The notes under the pieces: generated by a model
What the model was told of the DNA's origin: nothing
Seen by the model: only the letters and a program-made list of their open reading frames with translations
The model's database searches: none
Origin: Zhihengliuella flava
GTDB taxonomy: Bacteria > Actinomycetota > Actinomycetes > Actinomycetales > Micrococcaceae
DNA: 64,000 bases
Direction: 5' to 3'
Assembly: GCF_015751895.1 (NCBI RefSeq)
Contig: NZ_JADOTZ010000001.1
Location: forward strand, 2,418,001-2,482,000
Shown here: positions 9,309 to 16,268 of the stretch, in pieces
How the letters are laid out: every line of letters begins with the position of its first letter
Position numbering within the stretch: the stretch's first letter is position 1
Program-made: the position numbers and the translations under genes

Positions 9309-10375
9309 GTGCTTTGCTGCCTATTAGCGGACGAAATCGCACGGATTTCTTCGAGAATCTCATTGCGGGCGTTAGCAATATTCGATGCGGAATCAGCCAG
9401 GCGGGCGTCATATGCGTCGCGCGCTGCGGGATTGGTCAGTAGTTCTTGCAGTTGAGCGAAGACTTTGGAAGGTGGAAAGCTGTTGACCGAATGGACCCAA
9501 TCACTCAAACCGAGATCGCTGAAGGCGCCAAAGCCTTTTCGTTCGTAAGCGAGGTGGATGACGTAGTGTCCAGCGGCGAGTGCCATGAGCGCTGCGTGCA
9601 ACCGAACAGCCAAGACGACTCGAGGTGTGCCACCACGAGTCATGAGTTCCTTCCGACTCACGAGACGTCGGGGGCAGAGCGTGGCGGTTGCCGGTCGGTC
9701 GTCGTTTCCCCGTGTTGTGCTCTGGATGTAGGCGTCGTAGGTGCCGAGCATTCTAGCTACGCGGTGGATGTCGGCTTTCACGGAGCCATGAACGTCACGA
9801 ATTGAGAGAACTGGCGTGGGGTCTACCAAGCCGTTAGTTGGGCGTGAAGCTGATGCGGTGGCAGCTGCTAAATCCGGGAATCTCCGGACGTTGATGCCGG
9901 CGAACTCATTGAGTGATCGATCATCCCGAACATAGACGCGAGAGACGTTCTTGAGCAAAGTGCGGAAGAGAGCTTGAACGCCAAAGCGGGCTGGCCCAAT
10001 ACTCTGCGGGAGGTAGAACGTTGGTGTGTTTGCGCGTGAGGCGGCCAAGAGTTGGGGGCCGTGAACAAGGAGTGTTTTCAGCGTCTCGACAAGAGTTCCG
10101 GCTCTCAGGTAGCCACCGCCGACCGCTATGACGACGTCGAATTTGTTGATGTTCTTCAGCGTGGCGAGTGTTCGGCGATCCCAGCCTCGGACCGTGGGGA
10201 CCGTGGGCAGCAACGTTGCGTTGAGGTGCCTAAAAGTCTCTGGCTGAGAGGCAAGAATGGTAATGCGGCACTCCCCGAGAGAGTCGGCAATAATTTCAAG
10301 TGTCTCGGACACGAGAAGACCGTCTCCGGCATTATGGGCTGAGTATCCGTGCAGAACTAGTACTTCTGGCGCCAC
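9305..10375 (-). CDS. Polysaccharide pyruvyl transferase family protein
   Basis: This 356-residue protein of the PF04230 type would add pyruvate ketals from phosphoenolpyruvate to a sugar, giving a negatively charged polysaccharide. The N-terminus LVLHGYSAHNAGDGLLVSETLEII shows the hallmark (N/G)xGD loop. FDVVIAVGGGYLR, FYLPQSIGPARFG and RVYVRDDRSLNEF follow, and a C-terminal VVLAVRLHAALMALAAGHYVIHLAYERKGFG contains the conserved RLHA..A motif. It starts at GTG 10375 and is followed by an ATGA-type overlap with the GT2 gene. The family is recognised with confidence; the substrate is not. Confidence 0.86.
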   Translation of the reverse strand: MAPEVLVLHGYSAHNAGDGLLVSETLEIIADSLGECRITILASQPETFRHLNATLLPTVPTVRGWDRRTLATLKNINKFDVVIAVGGGYLRAGTLVETLKTLLVHGPQLLAASRANTPTFYLPQSIGPARFGVQALFRTLLKNVSRVYVRDDRSLNEFAGINVRRFPDLAAATASASRPTNGLVDPTPVLSIRDVHGSVKADIHRVARMLGTYDAYIQSTTRGNDDRPATATLCPRRLVSRKELMTRGGTPRVVLAVRLHAALMALAAGHYVIHLAYERKGFGAFSDLGLSDWVHSVNSFPPSKVFAQLQELLTNPAARDAYDARLADSASNIANARNEILEEIRAISSANRQQST

Positions 10376-10514
10376 TAGGCGTTCCTCCCCATCATGCCGT
10401 CATCGACCATGTCCTACCATACCGGGCTGACCATAGACCCGCCCGGTACAGTGCTACTGGAATAGATGCCGCGTGACAACTGCACGACCACGACGAGGAG
10501 CGTGACAGATCAAC

Positions 10515-11879
10515 ATGGTGAATGCACAGCTAGCTGTGGGCGACACGCCGCGTCGCTCGTTGCTCGCACCGGGTTGGTGGTCGCTCCGCTGGTCGGAGCG
10601 GCTGGTTTTCTTGTGTCTCGTCTTTTTGCCGCTTCAAAAGGCACTGACGATTGAAGCTGGTTTCCCGCTTAAAATCAGCGAAATACTACTGTTTTTTGCC
10701 CTCATCTCTCTCTGGAGCGGTCATAGCAAGTCTGGATGGCAGAGTTCACCCCGTCTGAAAACCATGACTTTGGTATTAGGTCTACTAGTTTCCGTGGTCT
10801 GCGCATCCGTAATGTGGAATTTGCTTGTTCCGTTGCCAAATGATGACTTTCCTGGCTTTGACCGCTCACTTACGCTGGACATCCTTCTCTACGGATTTTA
10901 TTCAGTAATGGTTGCAATTTTTTGGTTAGTCGTATCGCGGCAGTCCTCGCGGGTTGTTGGAGTAGGGGTATCGTGGGCGACACGATTGGCGGCACTATTC
11001 TGTGCGGTACAAATCATCCTCTATAATTTCTCGGACTTTGACACGATGAGACTTCTCAATATGGAGTTGGTCGTTGGTGGGGCGTACGGTGAGCCTTTTC
11101 CTCGGAATGGGTCTTTTCACGAGGGAAATTACTTGGGCGCGTTTGCCGCCGCGGTCCTTCTGATTCTTCTGCGCAGGAGGGACTGGTGGGGCGCCCTGCT
11201 CGGTCTAGGAATGCTGATTTACAGTCAGTCCACCGGGGCTATTGTTGCCGTCATGGTCGGAATTTTGATCGCGTTCATGATGAGGCCACGCGCACTATGG
11301 CAACTTGTGGCAACAGGCATTACATTGATCGGACTAGCTCTGGCGTATGTCGTCGATCCAGTGCGTGAATATTTGGCATTTCAGGTTTCGAAGCTAACGA
11401 CTTTGGGTGAAGATTCAGTAGCCGTCGGTGAGGCAGGTCGGTCGATCGTGATTCGTGAAGGCAAGTGGGAAACCGCCCTAAAAATTGCGTCAGATTCGCC
11501 AGTACTTGGTGTCGGCCCAGGGCGTTATGGTGTTTGGTTCCATGAGAAGTATGACGCATCATTGTTTCCGTCAGACTATCAATTTTCCAATGGTCGGGCA
11601 ATTGCGGAGAATGCTTACGGCCAAGTTGTGGCTGAGCTCGGATTTATCGGTCTCTTAATATTTCTTGCCTTTTTGATCTTGCATCTTTTGGCGGGTAGCC
11701 GTTTGGGATTCTGGGAAGTTGCTGTCGCAGGTACGACCATAGTGACTTTGTGGACTGCTCCATCGTGGACGACCTTGACTTATTGGATGGCTCTGGGGGT
11801 ACTGGCGGCCTACTATGGAGCAGCCAAGCGGCGAGCCGCGCCCTTGCGGGATCCTTCATCCGTGGCGGTCACTTCATAA
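10515..11879 (+). CDS. O-antigen ligase / Wzy-type polysaccharide polymerase
   Basis: This 454-residue membrane protein has about 10-12 hydrophobic segments and one larger extracytoplasmic loop. Within that loop SPVLGVGPGRYGVWFHEKYDASLF matches the glycine-proline motif of the O-antigen ligase (Wzy_C) family, and the preceding EGNYLGAFAAAVLLILLRRR is the matching transmembrane start. In a Wzx/Wzy locus it would polymerise repeat units outside the membrane. GAGGAGC lies about 14 bases before the ATG, a long spacing, so a nearby alternative start is possible. TACAGT (10446-10451) may be its -10 box. It is the last gene of the locus; an AT-rich gap follows. Confidence 0.82.
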   Translation: MVNAQLAVGDTPRRSLLAPGWWSLRWSERLVFLCLVFLPLQKALTIEAGFPLKISEILLFFALISLWSGHSKSGWQSSPRLKTMTLVLGLLVSVVCASVMWNLLVPLPNDDFPGFDRSLTLDILLYGFYSVMVAIFWLVVSRQSSRVVGVGVSWATRLAALFCAVQIILYNFSDFDTMRLLNMELVVGGAYGEPFPRNGSFHEGNYLGAFAAAVLLILLRRRDWWGALLGLGMLIYSQSTGAIVAVMVGILIAFMMRPRALWQLVATGITLIGLALAYVVDPVREYLAFQVSKLTTLGEDSVAVGEAGRSIVIREGKWETALKIASDSPVLGVGPGRYGVWFHEKYDASLFPSDYQFSNGRAIAENAYGQVVAELGFIGLLIFLAFLILHLLAGSRLGFWEVAVAGTTIVTLWTAPSWTTLTYWMALGVLAAYYGAAKRRAAPLRDPSSVAVTS

Positions 11880-12659
11880 ACCTAGTTTCCCTGCGGCGTG
11901 TCAAAGTTAATCGAGCCATCTGGCAGATGCTAACTGATTTGCAATCAGGGATTTTAATTTGCCGTATGTGGTTTATATTTTATTTAGCCTGATTCTGACC
12001 ATTGGGTGAATGAGTGTCCGAACTTTTTGGCTGTAACTTATTGTTTTAGAATGCGCAGACATCAATGCGAGTATTTATTTTTCAGGCAACCTGAAGGGGC
12101 GCACTATAACTGGTTAGCCTCAGAGTTAAATTTGATTTAATTTTGGATGGACGTACGGGGTGTTCTGGGTGCAGATTGCAGACTTTGAGAGCAGATAATC
12201 TGAATTCAAATTCGAGTACGCATGGATTTTGAGCACACTCGTGCTGATCGACTTGCCAAGATGCCGTGTCCGATTTAGATGTTTACATCGCCCCTGAATC
12301 AGCCCATCGGTGTGTCGAAACGATGGATATTATAGGTTGCCATTAAACGAATGATTATGATGATTTCGTGAATTTGGTCAAGGGTAATTCAGCATTCCCA
12401 GAATTTTGATTCTTGCGTGTCGATGTGAAAGTTATTCATTTTCAGTGAGCGGGGCAGTCAGGCCGCAAAAATGGTTCAGATGACAATCAGACGATGCATA
12501 GTCGGGCCATCGGTTTCTTCATTGATGCCGAAGAACAATATTTTGATGTGTAATGTCGCGTCTTTCCGCGGCGGTAGGATAAGCCAGCAGCCTAACTCGA
12601 CTCTGGCAGAACTTCGCCGAGAATGCAGGGTCGCGCTGCCAACCTGACACAATAGTGCC
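11880..12659. other. AT-rich intergenic region without recognisable gene
   Basis: About 780 bases separate the polymerase gene from alr. Composition changes sharply to AT-rich, with runs such as TTTATATTTTATTTAG and frequent stops in all frames, and no ORF with family features. Small dyads are visible, for example CAGAT-A-ATCTG at 12192-12202. I found no tRNA-like cloverleaf, no transposase remnant and no clear terminator with a T-tract. It is probably the right-hand junction of the exopolysaccharide locus. It could hold an unrecognised RNA or decayed sequence. Confidence 0.6.
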
Positions 12660-13832
12660 GTGAGTTCTGTTGAAGAGGCCCGGTGGGAGCGCCGCGCCGT
12701 GATTGATCTTGACGCGATCGGCCACAACGTGCGGCACGTCGCCGACTTGGTAGCCCCCGCGATGGTCATGGCCGTCGTCAAGGCCGACGGCTACGGGCAC
12801 GGCGCGCTGCCCGTGGCCCGCACCGCCCTCGAATCCGGGGCCACTTGGCTGGGCGTCGCGCACGTGAGCGAGGCGCTCGCCCTCCGCGAGGCGGGAATTA
12901 GCGCACCAATGCTGGCTTGGCTGCACACGCCGGGCACCGACTTCGCCGCCGCCGTTGAGTCCCACGTGGACTTGGGTATTTCCGGCTGGGAATTGGAGCA
13001 CGTGGCCGCAGCCGCCCGCGCAGCCGAACAACCCGCGCGCGTGCACCTCAAGATCGACACCGGCCTCGGCCGCAACGGGGCCACGCTCGAGGCGTGGCCC
13101 GACGTCCTCGCGGCCGCCTCCCAACTCCAGGAGGAGGGCCTTATCCGCGTGGTGGGAGTCTGGACCCACCTCGCCGTGGCGGACGAGCCCGACCGTCCGC
13201 AGACCGATCACCAGCTGGAGGCTTTCCGGGCCGCGATTTCGGCCGCTGAAGAAGCCGGTTTTGAGCTTGAGCTCAAGCACGCCGCCAACACGCCGGCCGC
13301 GCTGTCCCGCCCCGATGCTCACTTCGACATGGTGCGGCTGGGACTGGGCATGTACGGGCTCAGCCCGTTTCGCGATCAGGACCATGAAGCGCTCAGCTTG
13401 CGGCCAGCCATGACGCTGTCCGCGCGCGTCGCCAACGCCAAGGAGGTTCCCGCCGATCAGGGGGTCTCCTACGGTCTCACCTACCGGACGCACAGCGCGA
13501 CGACGTTGGCCTTGATTCCTCTGGGCTACGCCGACGGCGTGCCGCGGGTGGCCGTTGACGGGCCTGTGCAGATTGCCGGCCAGCGCCACGTATCCTGCGG
13601 CCGCGTCGCCATGGACCAGTTCGTCGTGGACGTTGGCCAGGTGCCCGCTCGCGAGCTCGTGGGTACAGAGGCCGTCCTCTTTGGGGCTCATGGGCCGACA
13701 GCCACCGAGTGGGCGGACGCAGCAGGCACCATCAACTATGAAATGGTGACGCGGATAGGCAGCCGCGTACCGCGCGTGTACACCGGTGAGGCGGCCGAGA
13801 CCGTGGCCGCGGGGGAGGAGCGCCATGGGTGA
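12660..13832 (+). CDS. alr: Alanine racemase
   Basis: This PLP enzyme converts L-alanine to D-alanine for peptidoglycan. ERRAVIDLDAIGHNVRHV opens the barrel and AVVKADGYGHGALPVA carries the PLP-binding lysine. DTGLGRNG is the next barrel motif, and MVRLGLGMYGLSP leads to the second domain with the catalytic-tyrosine region SYGLTYRT. The C-terminal CGRVAMDQFVVDVG is also typical. The length of 390 residues is usual. It starts at GTG 12660 with no Shine-Dalgarno sequence. CACAAT at 12648-12653 lies 6 bases before it, so the mRNA may be leaderless. The last 8 bases overlap tsaE. Confidence 0.96.
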   Translation: MSSVEEARWERRAVIDLDAIGHNVRHVADLVAPAMVMAVVKADGYGHGALPVARTALESGATWLGVAHVSEALALREAGISAPMLAWLHTPGTDFAAAVESHVDLGISGWELEHVAAAARAAEQPARVHLKIDTGLGRNGATLEAWPDVLAAASQLQEEGLIRVVGVWTHLAVADEPDRPQTDHQLEAFRAAISAAEEAGFELELKHAANTPAALSRPDAHFDMVRLGLGMYGLSPFRDQDHEALSLRPAMTLSARVANAKEVPADQGVSYGLTYRTHSATTLALIPLGYADGVPRVAVDGPVQIAGQRHVSCGRVAMDQFVVDVGQVPARELVGTEAVLFGAHGPTATEWADAAGTINYEMVTRIGSRVPRVYTGEAAETVAAGEERHG

Positions 13833-14352
13833 GGCACCCCAATGGACCATTGAAGTCGAGGCAGCCGACGCACCAGCGACGCAACGCTTAGCTGCCGCGA
13901 TGGCCGTCCAGCTTAGGCGAGGGGACGTGATCCTGCTTTCCGGCGAGCTCGGGGCAGGCAAGACGACGTTGACGCAAGGCCTCGGCCGAGGGCTCGGCGT
14001 GCGGGGCGGCATCATTTCTCCGACGTTCGTCCTCTGCCGCATTCACCCGGCGTTGGCCGATGGGCCGGATCTGGTGCACGTAGACGCCTACCGGCTTGGC
14101 TCAAGCGAGGAAATCGACGACATCGACTTGGAGTCCACGCTGGCTAGCAGCGTCACGGTGATCGAGTGGGGACAGGGCAAGGCCGAACACCTCAGCGATT
14201 CCCGCCTCGAAATTCACCTCCAGCGAGCCACTGGCGAGGACGCTGGCGATGAGATTGTCACCGATTTTGAAGAACGGGACGACGCCGATCCGCGCGTCGT
14301 GCGCATCAGCGGTTACGGGCCGCGGTGGGCCACACCCCTGAGCTGGGACTAG
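13825..14352 (+). CDS. tsaE: tRNA threonylcarbamoyladenosine biosynthesis ATPase TsaE
   Basis: This small ATPase works with TsaB and TsaD to place the threonylcarbamoyl group on A37 of ANN-decoding tRNAs. The Walker A motif is LSGELGAGKTTLTQGLGRGLG, followed by SPTFVL and VHVDAYRL; the Walker B-like VTVIEWGQGKAEHL closes the core. The start at ATG 13825 is chosen for GGGGGAGGAG at 13811-13820. The length of 175 residues is close to the family norm with a short C-terminal extension. It overlaps the alr end by 8 bases and converges on the sigma/anti-sigma gene with a 4-base stop overlap. Its partners tsaB and tsaD lie 5.7 and 10.4 kb downstream, beyond accessory genes. Confidence 0.95.
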   Translation: MGEAPQWTIEVEAADAPATQRLAAAMAVQLRRGDVILLSGELGAGKTTLTQGLGRGLGVRGGIISPTFVLCRIHPALADGPDLVHVDAYRLGSSEEIDDIDLESTLASSVTVIEWGQGKAEHLSDSRLEIHLQRATGEDAGDEIVTDFEERDDADPRVVRISGYGPRWATPLSWD

Positions 14353-16106
14353 GGCAGCACCAACTCGACGCGGATCATCCAACCCTCTGGCTCTGCTGCG
14401 TCCTCGCTCTGCCCCGGCGGGCCGACCGTCTCCGCGGCACACCCCGGGGTGGGCTTCGGATGGCACGGATCGTGCCCTGGGGGAGTCTTGCCCGAGTCCG
14501 GCTCCTCAGCAGGAGCAGGCGAAGGCTCGAGCGGCACCGGCTCGACGACTGATTCCGCGGAGGCCTCACCCTCGGTGTCTGGACTCTCCGGGCTGGTCGC
14601 CTCGCCCGTTTCTGGGGGAGCGGTGGAAACAGTCTCGGGGGTGGACGGCAGGCTGGGTTCAGGTTCCGGTTCCGGTTCGGGAGTCGGCTCCGGCAGCGGG
14701 CTCGGTTCAGGACTCGGTTGTGGTGCGGGCGTAACCTCTGGCTGCGGAGTCACCGTGATACCGGCAGAGTGGGGTGCGGCCGGCTCAGGTGTCGGTTCAA
14801 CCGTTGGTTGGGGCGTGGGCGGCGCGGCCAGCGTCCCTTCCGCAGACGCAGCGGGCGGTGAGGCCTGGCTGCGAGGTGTCTCAGGAACGGGCGTGGGCGT
14901 CGCGGCCGGAGCCTCTGCCTGCGCTTGGCGAGCGGGCGCCTCAGTCTGAGTGGTCACCTCAGCTAGGGGCGGCGCGACTGGAGCCGGGTCAGCCGCTGGA
15001 AGAGAGGTCGCCGGCGTGGGCGCAGCCTCGGCGGAGGGCGCAGGCGTCGTCACGACGTCGGGTCCCGACACCGCCGTTGAGTTCTGAGGCCTCTCACTGG
15101 GGCTCGCCGAAAAGGCGCCAGCCTCAGCTGGGCCGGACAGCGCCGTCGGAGCGACGGCGTCGTCGGCGGTCGGGCTGATCCAGCCGGCGGCAAGTCCCGT
15201 CACACCGAGCACGATCCCCGTCGCGGCCACGGCCCCGGCCGTGGCGAGGCCGGCGGACTGCCACCACGGTTTGGGTATCGCGGCACCGACCGCCGCGGCC
15301 CCGGCTGCCGCCCCGGCAGGGGTCAGCCACACGAACAGACCGGCCGAGCCCACGCCCACAAACAGGGGGCCAATCACGGACCGCATGGCCGAACTCACGT
15401 CCTCGAGGTGTCCGAGGGCGCTAAAGCACGCCGGGCAATCCTCAAGGTGTTGGCTGAACGCCGCCTGCTTCCGGGGCGTCAACGTGCCGCGGACGTACTT
15501 GGCAAACTGATCGGCTTGGGCGCACTCCTCACGCGTGGTTTCACTCACGTGCGCCTGTAGGTAAGCCGCCCGCAGCCCCTCCCGAGCGCGGACAGCCAGG
15601 GCCGACACCGCGTTGGGCGACGCGGCGCCGATCAGGCTGGCCACATCCGCGGGCTTTTCGCCCTCCAACTCCACGTGCCACAGCACGAGCTGCCACTGTT
15701 GAGGCAGCGACCGGAACGCCCGGCCCAACAGTTGCGATTCAAAGCCGTCCATCACCGGGTCTGCGTGATCCGTTCCGGATTCGAAGAGCTCGATCGAGTC
15801 CGTCTTGAGCTCAGCTTGAGACTTCTTCATCGCGGCAAGCGCCGTCCGGGAGACCACCGTCAAGAGGTATGGGCGGAATGCCTCGGTGGGTCCCTTGCCG
15901 CGGCGCAGTGTGGTGAGCATGCTGGAAAAAGCGTCGGCAACGACGTCGTCTGCCTCCACCGTGCTGCCCGCGTTCAACCGCCATTTGGCGGTCCTCAGGG
16001 CGGCGTGCTGGTGCCGGGCGTAGAGCTCGCCAAACGCCTCGTCATCGCCGGCGCGCACGGCGGCGATCAGCTCGGCGTCTGAGCGCTCCTCCTCGGGGAA
16101 CAGCAT
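14349..16106 (-). CDS. ECF-type sigma factor fused to zinc-finger anti-sigma domain, transmembrane segment and long Pro/Glu/Thr-rich exterior tail
   Basis: The first 190 residues are an ECF sigma factor. Region 2 runs from about SDAELIAAVRAGDDEAFGELY to ADDVVADAFSSMLTTLRRG; region 4 is RAFRSLPQQWQLVLWHVELEGEKPADVASLIG. Next comes a zf-HC2 anti-sigma-like motif, H220-x3-C224-x2-C227, then a hydrophobic segment at about 288-310, then about 270 residues rich in Pro, Glu, Ala and Thr with repeated P-E-P-T/P-E-P-E units. That last part would lie outside the cell. One polypeptide therefore joins a sigma factor to its own membrane tether. I chose ATG 16106 (MLFPEE) because AGAGGAAG precedes it, rather than the longer frame from 16202. 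It is divergent from the LuxR gene. Regulation by proteolytic release is an inference. Confidence 0.82.
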   Translation of the reverse strand: MLFPEEERSDAELIAAVRAGDDEAFGELYARHQHAALRTAKWRLNAGSTVEADDVVADAFSSMLTTLRRGKGPTEAFRPYLLTVVSRTALAAMKKSQAELKTDSIELFESGTDHADPVMDGFESQLLGRAFRSLPQQWQLVLWHVELEGEKPADVASLIGAASPNAVSALAVRAREGLRAAYLQAHVSETTREECAQADQFAKYVRGTLTPRKQAAFSQHLEDCPACFSALGHLEDVSSAMRSVIGPLFVGVGSAGLFVWLTPAGAAAGAAAVGAAIPKPWWQSAGLATAGAVAATGIVLGVTGLAAGWISPTADDAVAPTALSGPAEAGAFSASPSERPQNSTAVSGPDVVTTPAPSAEAAPTPATSLPAADPAPVAPPLAEVTTQTEAPARQAQAEAPAATPTPVPETPRSQASPPAASAEGTLAAPPTPQPTVEPTPEPAAPHSAGITVTPQPEVTPAPQPSPEPSPLPEPTPEPEPEPEPSLPSTPETVSTAPPETGEATSPESPDTEGEASAESVVEPVPLEPSPAPAEEPDSGKTPPGHDPCHPKPTPGCAAETVGPPGQSEDAAEPEGWMIRVELVLP

Positions 16107-16268
16107 GCGTGTCTTCCTCTCTGCAGCGGCGTCCTGCCGGTGCACCCGTGTGCGAGCATCCGGGGCCACCCTAGGAGGGGATTTTCTGCTCAGGGTTTGC
16201 ACAATGCGCCGCTATCAAACAGTATCTCCAGCGGCTGGGCTCAGCTTAATGATGCATGATATGAGCAC

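Noticed and set aside
12519-14042. 507-codon minus-strand frame opposite alr and tsaE
   Set aside because: It overlaps two certain genes on the other strand and shows no domain.
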